Source of the DNA: CAYOBW01 sp964402115
Lineage (GTDB): Bacteria > Verrucomicrobiota > Kiritimatiellia > UBA8416 > CAYOBW01
Assembly: GCA_964402115.1 (NCBI GenBank)
Contig: CAYOBW010000002.1
Coordinates: forward strand, 1-64,000
Direction of reading: 5' to 3'
DNA: 64,000 nucleotides
Shown: positions 8,117 through 16,590 of the stretch, one piece after another
Numbering within the stretch: the stretch's first letter is position 1
Layout: each line of letters begins with the position of its first letter
Notes under the pieces: generated by a model
Told to the model about the DNA's origin: nothing
Database searches by the model: none
What the model saw: the letters and a program-made list of their open reading frames with translations, nothing else
Program-made: the position numbers and the translations under genes

Positions 8117-9505
8117 TCAGCCCTCCGTTTTTGCATGCAAATGCTGCACCACTTCCTCCAGTCGGAAACCGCGGGAGCCCTTGAGCAGGACCGCATCGCC
8201 GGCGCGCAACGCGATGGCCAACGCCTCGCCCGCGGCGGCGTTGGACGGACAGGTCAGCACTCGGGCCGCGGGGAAGCCGGCCTGCACCGCGCCGTCCGCC
8301 ACACCCCGCGCCAGATCGCCAACCGTCAGCACGCCATCCCAGCTCCCGCCCGCCAGATGGGCGCCCAGCGCGCGGTGCTCGACCGTCGCCTGGTCTCCCA
8401 GTTCAAGCATCCCACCCAGCACGAGCCACTTCCGACCTTCCACGTGCACAGCGGCAAACGCATCCAGCGCTGCCCGCATGCTGGTCGGATTGGCGTTGTA
8501 CGCGTCGTTGATCACGAGGACGTCGCACCAGCGCGACTGCTGCCAGCGCAGGGGGAGCGGCTTGAACTGCTCCAGCGCCGCCGCAATAGCCGACCAAGCC
8601 AGCCCGGCGGCCCGCGCGATGGCAATCGCAAACAGGCAGTTGTGGACCATGAAGGCCCCGGGTTGAATGGGTCGAAACGTCAGGGTGTCGCCAGTCGCGC
8701 GCTCCTGCACGACGGCCGGCGCATCGGCTGCCGGCGCATACCGCAGGCAGACGTAGTCGGCCGCTCCTGTCATGGCCACGGTGGTGACCGGTGCGGCCGT
8801 GCAGCGCAGCAGGGCGTCGAAATGGGCGCCGTTCCGATCGAGAAAGGCGCGACCGGAGGGCGGCAGCGCAGCCAGCAGAACCGCCTTCTCAGCGGCGATG
8901 CCGGCCTCGGTGCCGAAGAACTCGATGTGCGCCCGGCCGACGTTCGTCACGACACCCCATTCCGGTTGCAGGATCCGGACCAGGGGCGCCATCTCGCCAG
9001 GGTGATTCACGCCCAGTTCGAACACGCCGAACGCTGCGCGCGCATCCATATGCAGCAGGCTGAGGGGCAGGCCAATGTCGTTGTTCCAGTTGCCCTGCGT
9101 ACAAGCCGTGTGCCACTGGGCGCTCAGCACCTGCGCCGTCAACTCCTTCACCGATGTCTTGCCCACGCTGCCGGTGATGCCGATGACGCGGGGCGCCACC
9201 TTGCGGCGGTACGCGGCGGCCATGTGCTGCAGCGCCGTCAGCGGATCGGGCACGCGCAGCAGCGGCCGCCGATCCGAGCCCTGACCGGGGGCGTCCTGCC
9301 GCACGATGGCGCCGGACGCCCCGCGCTGGAAGGCATCCGCGACAAAGGCCTGCCCGTCGTGCCGGGCGCCCTTCAGCGCCACATACAGGTCGCCGGGCAC
9401 CAGTCGCAGCGTACTGTTCGTGATGCCGCCCACGAGAGGCGGGGCGCACGGCTCCCAGGCGCCGTCGCACCAGGCCGCGAGTTCAATGGCCGAGAATGTG
9501 GACAT
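8117..9505 (-). CDS. murF: UDP-N-acetylmuramoyl-tripeptide--D-alanyl-D-alanine ligase
   Basis: A 462-residue Mur ligase adding D-Ala-D-Ala to the tripeptide precursor. Motifs: N-terminal substrate domain with DSR-equivalent region (GDLYVALKGARHDGQAFV), ATP P-loop GITGSVGKTSVKE, QGNWNNDIGLPLSLL and FELGVNHPGEM (all MurF-specific), and the C-terminal domain entry VINDAYNANPTSMRAAL. The ATG at 9505 overlaps the murE stop (TGATG); a GTG immediately before (9508) is an alternative. It belongs to the overlapped dcw operon. Confidence 0.96.
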   Translation of the reverse strand: MSTFSAIELAAWCDGAWEPCAPPLVGGITNSTLRLVPGDLYVALKGARHDGQAFVADAFQRGASGAIVRQDAPGQGSDRRPLLRVPDPLTALQHMAAAYRRKVAPRVIGITGSVGKTSVKELTAQVLSAQWHTACTQGNWNNDIGLPLSLLHMDARAAFGVFELGVNHPGEMAPLVRILQPEWGVVTNVGRAHIEFFGTEAGIAAEKAVLLAALPPSGRAFLDRNGAHFDALLRCTAAPVTTVAMTGAADYVCLRYAPAADAPAVVQERATGDTLTFRPIQPGAFMVHNCLFAIAIARAAGLAWSAIAAALEQFKPLPLRWQQSRWCDVLVINDAYNANPTSMRAALDAFAAVHVEGRKWLVLGGMLELGDQATVEHRALGAHLAGGSWDGVLTVGDLARGVADGAVQAGFPAARVLTCPSNAAAGEALAIALRAGDAVLLKGSRGFRLEEVVQHLHAKTEG

Positions 9506-10971
9506 CACTTCCGCTCCGCCAGGAGTTCGCGCACCACCTGCCGGTCGTCGAACGGCACGACGCGGTTGGCAAACTCCTGGTAGGTTTCGTGACCCTTGCC
9601 GGCGATCAGCACGACGTCCCCCTCGGCGGCGAGGGAGAGTGCTTCCGCGATGGCCGCCCGGCGCTCCGCCTGCACATGGACGCGCGCCGGATCCTCAAGC
9701 CCCTGCCGGATCCCCTCGATGATCTGCCCGGGATCTTCGCGGCGGGGATTGTCAGAGGTCAGCACGACGACGTCCGCCAGTTGTTCGGCCACGCGGCCCA
9801 TCGCAGGGCGCTTCGAACGGTCGCGGTCACCGCCACAGCCGAAGACCACCAGCAACCGCCGGCGGGTCACGGTCCGCAGCGTGCGCAACACGTTCGCGAG
9901 GGCATCGTCCGTATGCGCGTAGTCCACGAAGACGGCGAAGCCGGTTTGCGTGGGCACCCCCTCGAGCCGCCCCGGCACGTAGGGCGCGTGCCCCAGCCCC
10001 GCCACGATGGGGTCGAGGCCGATGCCGCTGACACCCGCCACGGCGGCCGCCGCCAGCAGGTTGCTGACGTTGTGAGCGCCCAGCAGGCACGACCGGACAG
10101 CCGCCTGGCCCCAGGGGCTGACGAGGCGGAACGTGCTGCCGACATCCGACAGCACCAGGTCCTCGGCGCAAACGTCGGCTCCCGGCTGCAGGCCATAGGT
10201 CACGACGGCGGCGGCAGGCGCGACAAGCGGGCGCAGGGCCGCGGTCCACGGGTCGTCCCGGTTCAGGATCGCCGTGGCGCGCTTCTGCCCGCCGCCCAGG
10301 GTGCGAAACAGGCGCGCCTTGGCCGCGAAATACTGCTCCATGGTCTGGTGGTAATCCAGGTGGTCGCGTGTCAGGTTCGTGAACACGGCGGCATCGAAAT
10401 CCATGCCAGCCACGCGCTGCTGATCGAGGGCGTGCGAAGAGACCTCCATGACGGCGCTCTGACAGCCCGCCTGTACCATCTGGGCCAGCAGGGCCTGGAG
10501 TTGGACGGCATCGGGGGTCGTACGCGCGGCGGGAATGGTCCGCGCCCCGACGCGGTACTCGATCGTCCCGATCAGACCGGGCGTCAGACGGGCCGAGGCG
10601 AACAGGGCATGCACGAGGTAGGCGGTCGTCGTTTTGCCGTTCGTGCCCGTGATGCCGACCACGCGCAGGCGCGCGGCGGGCGTCCCGTTGAACACGACCG
10701 CCAGGTGTGCGATGGCCGCGCGGGCGTCGGGCACGCGGATGGTGCAGACCTCGCGCCGGCTGAGCTCGTGCGCGCTCAGGATGGCCACGGCGCCGCGCTG
10801 GATGGCGTCCGCCACGTAGGTCTCGCCGTCCTGGCGGGCGCCCTGCAGGGCGGCGAAGAGGAACCCCCGGCGGACCTGGCGCGAATCCAGCGCGAGCCCG
10901 GCGATGGCGACGTCGCGCGGTCCGGCGACGACGGCGGAATCGAGTCCGGCCAGCAGCGTGTCGAGTTTCAT
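9505..10971 (-). CDS. murE: UDP-N-acetylmuramoyl-L-alanyl-D-glutamate--diamino acid ligase
   Basis: A 488-residue Mur ligase adding the third stem residue. Motifs: ALDSRQVRRGFLFAAL, P-loop GITGTNGKTTTAYL, EVSSHALDQQRV, TNLTRDHLDYH, and the C-terminal DNPR in TSDNPRREDPG. DNPR is the established signature for meso-diaminopimelate rather than lysine, so the wall should be DAP-type. The ATG at 10971 overlaps the ftsI stop (ATGA). The frame is open further upstream but that part runs antiparallel-free inside ftsI in another frame and lacks family similarity. Confidence 0.96.
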   Translation of the reverse strand: MKLDTLLAGLDSAVVAGPRDVAIAGLALDSRQVRRGFLFAALQGARQDGETYVADAIQRGAVAILSAHELSRREVCTIRVPDARAAIAHLAVVFNGTPAARLRVVGITGTNGKTTTAYLVHALFASARLTPGLIGTIEYRVGARTIPAARTTPDAVQLQALLAQMVQAGCQSAVMEVSSHALDQQRVAGMDFDAAVFTNLTRDHLDYHQTMEQYFAAKARLFRTLGGGQKRATAILNRDDPWTAALRPLVAPAAAVVTYGLQPGADVCAEDLVLSDVGSTFRLVSPWGQAAVRSCLLGAHNVSNLLAAAAVAGVSGIGLDPIVAGLGHAPYVPGRLEGVPTQTGFAVFVDYAHTDDALANVLRTLRTVTRRRLLVVFGCGGDRDRSKRPAMGRVAEQLADVVVLTSDNPRREDPGQIIEGIRQGLEDPARVHVQAERRAAIAEALSLAAEGDVVLIAGKGHETYQEFANRVVPFDDRQVVRELLAERK

Positions 10972-12707
10972 CGCCCTCCCCCTCCCCCGGTGCGACCGGC
11001 CACGGTCCGCCGCACCGGCGGCACGTCCAGGTAGCGCACGGTATCCGACAGGATCCGGCTGAAGGCGGGCGCGGCGACGCGGCCCCCGGTGTGATACGGC
11101 TGCGGTTCGTCCACGACCACGACGGCGGCGATTTCGGGCGTCTCGGCCGGGATGAACCCCACGAACGAGGAGATGTAGGCGGTGTCGGAGTAACCGCCGG
11201 GAATCGCCTTCTGGGCGGTGCCTGTCTTGCCGGCCACCTGGTAGCCCTCCACGCAAGCCCTCTCGCCCGTGCCGCCGTCCTCCGTCACGCGAGCCAGCAA
11301 CCGGCGCATGAGGGCGGCCGTGGCAGGCGTGATCGGACGACTCACCACCTCCGGCAGCGGCTGGGCCAGGATCGTCCCGTCGCGCGCCACTACCCGCCGG
11401 ACCACATACGGGCGCATCAGGCAGCCGTCGTTGGCGATGGCGCCATAGAGCCCCAGCATCTGCACGGCGGTAACGGCCACCCCCTGCCCGATCGCGATGC
11501 GCGTGCCGCTGATGGCCGACCAGCGCGCCGGCGGCTGCAGCAGCCCCTTCTCCTCGCCGGGCAGGTCCAGCCCCAGCTTCGAGCCAATCTGGTAGGCCTG
11601 CAGGTAATTGAACAGCCGCCGGTCGCCCAGACCCAGCGCGATCTTGGCCGACATGATGTTACTCGACTTCTTGATGCCGTCCGCCACCGTCAGCACGCCG
11701 TACGGATGGTAGTCGCGCAGCACGCGCCCCCCGTAGCTCCAGGCCCCGTTTTCGCAATCGAACAGCGTTTCCGGCGTGACCGTGTGTTCGTTCAAGGCCG
11801 CCGAGAAGACGACGGCCTTGAAGGTGGAACCGGGCTCGTAGACCGTGGCCAGCGCCTGGTTGCGCCACAGCTCCTTGTCCACTTCCGTGTACGCGTTCAA
11901 GTCGAAGGCGGGGCGGCAGGCCATCGCCAGGATCTCCCCGGTGCGCACCCGCTGCACCATGGCCCAGACGGCCTTGGGCGCGTGTTCGGCCATAACCTCG
12001 TCCAGCGCGCGCTCGGTGAAGTACTGCACGTTCTGATCGATGGTCAGTTCGACGTCGGCGCCCGGCAAGGCCGGAATCCGCTGCCCATCCGTCCCGTAGA
12101 CGCGGTGCCGGGTGGCGTTCAGGCGCCGCTCTTCAAGCCCGCCGCTCCCTCGCAGGTACTTGTCCATGAGCAATTCCACGCCCGTGCTACCTTCCCCGGC
12201 GCGATTGACGAAGCCGAGCACATGGCACATGAAATGGCCTTGAGGATAGTGGCGCAGCGAGGCGTCCTCGCACTTCACGCCCGGGACTTTGCGGGCCTCG
12301 ATGACGCCGGCCAGGCTGGGCGGAACGCTGCGCCGCACACAGGCGAAGCGGTCGCGGGGATTGGACAGGAGCGCGGCAACGGAGTTGGAGGAAAGCTGCA
12401 GGGTTCCGGCCAGCAACGCGGTGGCGACCTGCGTATTCGTGGTCTCCACGACCACCTTGGGGTCGAGGCAGACATCCTTGACGTCCATGCTCAGGGCGAG
12501 GACGTTGTCGGCGCCGCCACAATCCAGAATGCACCCGCGGCCGGCGAGCAGCGGCTTGGTCACGCTGCGGTTCCTCTCGATCTGAGTTCGCAACTCGTCG
12601 TGAGGACCGAGATGCAGAAAGGCGAGCCGCCCCGCCAACGCCACCATGGCCGCCAGGACCAGGCGCGTGCAGATCTTGAACCGCCGCGTGAGAACCGGGT
12701 CGCTCAT
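10968..12707 (-). CDS. ftsI: FtsI/PBP3 division transpeptidase
   Basis: A 579-residue class B penicillin-binding protein that crosslinks septal peptidoglycan. One N-terminal membrane anchor (about 12-32), an N-terminal dimerisation module starting at NRSVTKPLLAGRG, and the transpeptidase domain with catalytic Ser294 in EPGSTFK, the SSN motif (KKSSNIMSAKIALG) and KTG (VAGKTGTAQKA). There is no PASTA domain. It overlaps ftsL upstream and murE downstream by ATGA, indicating translational coupling. The SEDS partner FtsW is at the end of the same operon. Confidence 0.94.
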   Translation of the reverse strand: MSDPVLTRRFKICTRLVLAAMVALAGRLAFLHLGPHDELRTQIERNRSVTKPLLAGRGCILDCGGADNVLALSMDVKDVCLDPKVVVETTNTQVATALLAGTLQLSSNSVAALLSNPRDRFACVRRSVPPSLAGVIEARKVPGVKCEDASLRHYPQGHFMCHVLGFVNRAGEGSTGVELLMDKYLRGSGGLEERRLNATRHRVYGTDGQRIPALPGADVELTIDQNVQYFTERALDEVMAEHAPKAVWAMVQRVRTGEILAMACRPAFDLNAYTEVDKELWRNQALATVYEPGSTFKAVVFSAALNEHTVTPETLFDCENGAWSYGGRVLRDYHPYGVLTVADGIKKSSNIMSAKIALGLGDRRLFNYLQAYQIGSKLGLDLPGEEKGLLQPPARWSAISGTRIAIGQGVAVTAVQMLGLYGAIANDGCLMRPYVVRRVVARDGTILAQPLPEVVSRPITPATAALMRRLLARVTEDGGTGERACVEGYQVAGKTGTAQKAIPGGYSDTAYISSFVGFIPAETPEIAAVVVVDEPQPYHTGGRVAAPAFSRILSDTVRYLDVPPVRRTVAGRTGGGGGR

Positions 12708-13084
12708 TCCACGCCTTTGCGCCGGGAAGGGGAAAGCGCCGGCGCATGTCGCGCCAGGTTCTCCGCGCCCGACGCCTTCCCGTCAGAGACCCAGACCACC
12801 TGCTCGGGGCGCGGCAGGGTCATGGCGAGATTCCAGCGCTGGAGCGCGGCCCCCAGATTGTGCGGCGCCTTCATCTGCGCCCATTGGATGCGCTCGGCCG
12901 TGTAGCGTTCGCGCAGGTCGACCTGCTCCTTGCGCAAGCGCGCGGTGTCGGCCTCGACCCCGGCGCAGCGGGCGCGCAGCAGGGACAGGCCAACGCCGCC
13001 GGTGATCAGCAGCACGGCAACACCCACCAGGGAGGCGGGAAACACATTGGCTCTTTGCTTCTTCTTGCGATAAACACGTGGCAT
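12704..13084 (-). CDS. ftsL: FtsL-like divisome bitopic protein
   Basis: A 126-residue protein with a basic N-terminus (PRVYRKKKQR), one membrane segment (about 16-36) and a short extracytoplasmic coiled coil (about 42-66), the FtsL plan. Sequence identity in FtsL is too low for direct recognition; the call rests on topology and its position between rsmH and ftsI. After the coil is a Pro/Ser/Arg-rich tail of about 40 residues, longer than usual. The stop overlaps the ftsI start (ATGA). Confidence 0.7.
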   Translation of the reverse strand: MPRVYRKKKQRANVFPASLVGVAVLLITGGVGLSLLRARCAGVEADTARLRKEQVDLRERYTAERIQWAQMKAPHNLGAALQRWNLAMTLPRPEQVVWVSDGKASGAENLARHAPALSPSRRKGVE

Positions 13085-13133
13085 GTTCTTCTCCTCCTCT
13101 TTGCCGGGGCCGCACCACTGCCGGCTGCCCGTC

Positions 13134-14069
13134 TCAGCGTGCGCCAGTCTCCGCTCGCACGGCGGCCCGCAGCTTCGCCGAGCGCGCGCGCGGGTTCTGC
13201 GCCACCTCTTCCGGCGATGGCAGCACCGGCTTGCGGGTCAGCAACCGCACGGCCGGCTCTGCCCCCTCCCAGACCTCCCCCCCCGCCGGCAGTGCCACCC
13301 ACCGCCCGGCGTGCAGCCGGAGACACTGTTTCACGATCCGATCCTCGAGGCTGTGAAACGTGATCACCGCCAGCCTCCCCCCCTCCCGCAACAGCCCGAG
13401 GGCGGCAGCCAAGCCACGTTCCAGACTCTCCAGTTCCTCGTTCACCGCCAGGCGCAGCGCCTGGAACGTCCGCGTCGCCGGATGCCGCTTCTCGCGCCGA
13501 CCGCCCAGCGCCGCGGACACCAGCGCAGCCAGGGCACCCGTCGTCACGATCGGCGCCTGGGCTCGCGCCCGCACAACGGCCCGCGCAATCCGCCGTGACT
13601 GCGGCTCCTCGCCGAGCGTCCAGAGCACGTCGGCCAGGTCCGCCTCTGTCAGCGTGCGCACAAGATCCGCGGCAGTCAGCGGTTGCCGCGCGTCCATGCG
13701 CATGTCCAGCGGCCCGTCCGTCTGAAAACTGAAGCCACGCTCCGCCGCCGCCAACTGGTCCGACGACACGCCCAGATCCAGCACGATGCCATCCACCGCG
13801 GCAAGCCCCTGGCCCGCAGCCAGTGACGCCATGTCCGCGAAGTTGCCTTGCACGAGACAGCACCGGTCTCCATATGGCGCCAGCCGCACCCGCGCCCGCT
13901 CCAGTGCCGCCGCATCGCGGTCCACCCCCAGCAGCCGGGCCGCGCCGCCGGCCCGCGCGAGCAAAGCGACCGCATGCCCCCCACTGCCCAGTGTGCCGTC
14001 GACGTAGACCCCGCCCGGGCGCGGCGCGAGGTACTCCAGCACGGCATCCAGCAGGACGGATTGATGCAT
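13134..14069 (-). CDS. rsmH: 16S rRNA m4C1402 methyltransferase RsmH (MraW)
   Basis: A 311-residue SAM-dependent enzyme that N4-methylates C1402 in the ribosomal P site. The start MHQSVLLDAVLEYL is typical. SAM-binding motif VDGTLGSGGHA, LGVDRD, then GIVLDLGVSSDQL, GFSFQTDGPLDMRMD and the late ITFHSLEDRIVKQ are the family signatures. The ATG at 14069 is chosen on homology although the frame is open to 14186. Second gene of the dcw operon, 35 bases after mraZ. Confidence 0.96.
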   Translation of the reverse strand: MHQSVLLDAVLEYLAPRPGGVYVDGTLGSGGHAVALLARAGGAARLLGVDRDAAALERARVRLAPYGDRCCLVQGNFADMASLAAGQGLAAVDGIVLDLGVSSDQLAAAERGFSFQTDGPLDMRMDARQPLTAADLVRTLTEADLADVLWTLGEEPQSRRIARAVVRARAQAPIVTTGALAALVSAALGGRREKRHPATRTFQALRLAVNEELESLERGLAAALGLLREGGRLAVITFHSLEDRIVKQCLRLHAGRWVALPAGGEVWEGAEPAVRLLTRKPVLPSPEEVAQNPRARSAKLRAAVRAETGAR

Positions 14070-14104
14070 GCTGCCTGGCCCTCCCGCGCGGCGCCGCCCG
14101 CCCG

Positions 14105-14590
14105 CTACAGCTTGTATTGGGCGGCCAACTGCGTAAACCGGGCCGTATCCAGCGACGGCTGCGCGGTCATCGCATCGGGCGCCCACAGCTCGAACGTGTC
14201 CAACGTTCCCACCAGCACGATCTGATCAACCAAACCCACTGCGTCGAGCACCGCATCGCGAATGCGAATCCGTCCCTGCGCGTCCCAGATCACCACGTCC
14301 GAGCGCAGCCCCAATTCCCGGACGAAGCTGCGCGCCTCGGCATCCGACAGGGGCAGGTTGCGCATCGGCGCCATACGACGATCCCACACCGGACCGGGAA
14401 AGACCCGCAGGCAGGGTCGATCGAAGTCCTGCAGAACGTACAATGAACGCGGCGCGGGGATCACAGCCCGCCAGACGGAGGGGATGATCAGCCGCCTTTT
14501 CCGGTCCAGCGAATGGGCAAACCGCCCCTGAAAGCTGCAGCTTTCGCTGATCGCCTGCTCCAGCGCCAAATCCTGACCTTCCGTGCTCAT
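14105..14590 (-). CDS. mraZ: MraZ transcriptional regulator of the dcw operon
   Basis: A 161-residue protein with two AbrB-like SpoVT/MraZ half-domains: first FQGRFAHSLDRKRRLIIPSVWR (about 20-42; quoted motif core DRKRRLIIP), second DAQGRIRIRDAVLDAVGL. In other bacteria MraZ binds repeats upstream of its own gene and represses dcw transcription. Suitable repeats lie in its promoter here. First gene of the operon. The N-terminus (about 18 residues before the first MraZ box) is slightly longer than in E. coli. Confidence 0.93.
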   Translation of the reverse strand: MSTEGQDLALEQAISESCSFQGRFAHSLDRKRRLIIPSVWRAVIPAPRSLYVLQDFDRPCLRVFPGPVWDRRMAPMRNLPLSDAEARSFVRELGLRSDVVIWDAQGRIRIRDAVLDAVGLVDQIVLVGTLDTFELWAPDAMTAQPSLDTARFTQLAAQYKL

Positions 14591-14612
14591 GATGAACGAG
14601 ATTCCATGCCCT

Positions 14613-14656
14613 CCACTACGGCGTCAGATTGCACCACTAGCCTCCACTTTTGTCAA
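14613..14656 (-). promoter_or_regulatory. mraZ/dcw promoter with MraZ-box repeats
   Basis: On the minus strand TTGACA (14656-14651), a perfect -35, is followed after 17 bases by TGCAAT (14633-14628), a 4/6 -10 element. Within and after the spacer are GTGG repeats at 14647-14644, 14637-14634 and 14616-14613, spaced 10 and 21 bases, that is one and two helical turns. AAAGTGG with 10-bp periodicity is the established MraZ box form. Binding here would cover RNA polymerase contacts, so autorepression is likely. Confidence 0.65.
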
Positions 14657-15029
14657 TGGTTTTCAGGGAGATTCTTCCGCTGCTGCGACCCCCGCCGGCC
14701 GATCATCGACGGTGTGTGTCGCAATCGGTTGTTCATCAGCAAGTTATCGAATCACCCACCGTCGGCGCCCCGCACCCCGTACCTTATTAAAGCAGCGGGT
14801 CCGCCTGCCTGACCTGCCGCGTCCGGACGCGCGCCGGTGACAGCGCGTTTCCACCGTGGACAACATAATGGGCTTGCGACGGATGGAGTCGTATCCCTAC
14901 ACTGCCACCGCTGAAGTCGAACCGGGCGCCCCCCGCCAGCGGAGCAGCGGACCGGTGACAGACGAGGAAACAGGACTTTGTGTCGACGCACGGCGACGGG
15001 CGTCGCCGACGGGAAGAAGGGTGGCAGGC

Positions 15030-16553
15030 ATGTCTCTGGCTGAAACGGCGATACCGATCATCCCCTGGCCTGAACTGGTGCAACGCCAGGAAGGCGTATT
15101 CACCTTCAGCAAAGGCACGCGCGTCGTGCTGAACAAGAACACGCGCAGCCTCAAGGCCCTCGGCGAACTGGCGTCGCAACTCCTGAAACCGCTGACCGGC
15201 CGCGCGCACTCGGTCGTCGTGAATCAGAGCGCCAGCGGACTGCGTCAGGCCGTGCGCATCACGCTGGACGAGGAGGCCGTGACGCTGGGTCCGGAAGGCT
15301 ACCGGTTGCACGTTACGCCCGAATGGACCTGCATCGACGCGCCGCACGAAGCGGGGCTCTTCTACGGCCTGCAGTCCCTGCTGCAGTTGCTGCCGCAGCC
15401 CGGGCCGGAGCGCGAGCGCGGCCGGAGCGGAGACGTGACCATCCCCTGCGTCCTGATCGAGGACCGGCCGCGCTACGTCTGGCGGGGGCTGATGCTGGAC
15501 GTGTCGCGGCACTGGTGCGACACGGCCACGCTGCTGCGACTGCTGGACGCGATGGCCCTGCACAAGTTCAACCGGCTGCACCTGAACCTGACGGGCGACA
15601 GCGGTTGGCGGGTGGAAATCCGCCGCTACCCGGCCCTGATCCGCGTGGGCGCCGTCGGCACGGCCACCGACCGGAGAGCGCCGGCGCAGTTCTACACGCA
15701 ACGGGAGATTCGCGAGCTGGTCGAGGCCGCGGCCCAGCGGCAGATCGTCGTCGTGCCGGGCGTGGACATGCCGGGCCATGCCGGTGCGGCCATCCGGTCC
15801 TACTCGGACATCGGCTGCGGTCACGGCACGTTCCATCCCGCCAAGAAGGGCACCTACACGTTTCTCGAGAACGTGCTCACCGAGGTGATGGAGCTCTTCC
15901 CCTCTCCCTGCGTGCATCTCGGCTGCGCCGAGGTCAACCGCAAGGGGTGGGAGCAGGACGGTCTCGTCCGACAGCGCCTGGAGCGCGAGAAACTCAACGA
16001 CACGTTCGAATTGGAGGGCCTCTTCATGCGCCGCATGACGGATTACGTCACGCGCAACGGGCGCCGACCCATCGTCTTCGACGAGGCCTTCGCGACCGGC
16101 GTGGACCCGTCGGTGATCGTCCAGTGGTGGCGCCACGACAAGCCGGAGCTGCGCGACTGGGCTTTGGAGGAAGGCCACGACCTGATCCTCTCGCCCCGCG
16201 CTCCGCTGCATTTCGACTGCCCCCAATTCCCCGGGGAGCGCGCAGACGACGCTCAGCTGCTCAATACGCTGGAGGCGGTGTACAACTGGACCAGCACGCC
16301 GGAGGGCATCGACGAGGCGGCCGAGCAGCGGATCCTGGGCGTGCAGGCCAACGTCTGGACCACACCCACCGCGGCGCGCGAACACCTGGAGCCGCTGCTC
16401 CTGCCGCGCCTCGCCGCGCTGGCGGAGCGCGCCTGGAGCCCGGCTGCGCCGCGCCCGCTGGAGGACTTCCGCCAGCGGCTGGCGGTCTTGAGGCGGCGGT
16501 ACGCGCACATGGGCCTGGGGTGCGCCCCACTCGCGGGCGCCACGCCGTCGTGA
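15030..16553 (+). CDS. GH20-family beta-N-acetylhexosaminidase-like protein, altered active site
   Basis: A 507-residue protein with the two-domain GH20 plan: an N-terminal beta-hexosaminidase domain (about 10-140; GYRLHVTPEW...GLFYGLQSLLQLL) and a TIM barrel (about 150-490; RYVWRGLMLDVSRHW, KFNRLHLNLTGDSGWRVEI, VVPGVDMPGHAGAAI, GVQANVWTT). The conserved catalytic H-x-G-G-D-E is HLGCAE here (296-301): the Asp that positions the substrate acetamido group is Ala300, although the acid/base Glu301 remains. It may be inactive or act on another substrate. No signal peptide is visible from the ATG at 15030, so a cytoplasmic place is implied unless an upstream start (14856) is used, which also gives no leader. 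It is divergent from mraZ. Confidence 0.85.
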   Translation: MSLAETAIPIIPWPELVQRQEGVFTFSKGTRVVLNKNTRSLKALGELASQLLKPLTGRAHSVVVNQSASGLRQAVRITLDEEAVTLGPEGYRLHVTPEWTCIDAPHEAGLFYGLQSLLQLLPQPGPERERGRSGDVTIPCVLIEDRPRYVWRGLMLDVSRHWCDTATLLRLLDAMALHKFNRLHLNLTGDSGWRVEIRRYPALIRVGAVGTATDRRAPAQFYTQREIRELVEAAAQRQIVVVPGVDMPGHAGAAIRSYSDIGCGHGTFHPAKKGTYTFLENVLTEVMELFPSPCVHLGCAEVNRKGWEQDGLVRQRLEREKLNDTFELEGLFMRRMTDYVTRNGRRPIVFDEAFATGVDPSVIVQWWRHDKPELRDWALEEGHDLILSPRAPLHFDCPQFPGERADDAQLLNTLEAVYNWTSTPEGIDEAAEQRILGVQANVWTTPTAAREHLEPLLLPRLAALAERAWSPAAPRPLEDFRQRLAVLRRRYAHMGLGCAPLAGATPS

Positions 16554-16590
16554 CGGGCACGGCGGGCGCCCGGCCGGCAACCGGTTGACG

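Noticed and set aside
6695..9583. A 962-codon open frame on the plus strand
   Set aside because: It is antisense to murD and murF, which have full family motifs; composition is that of a shadow frame.
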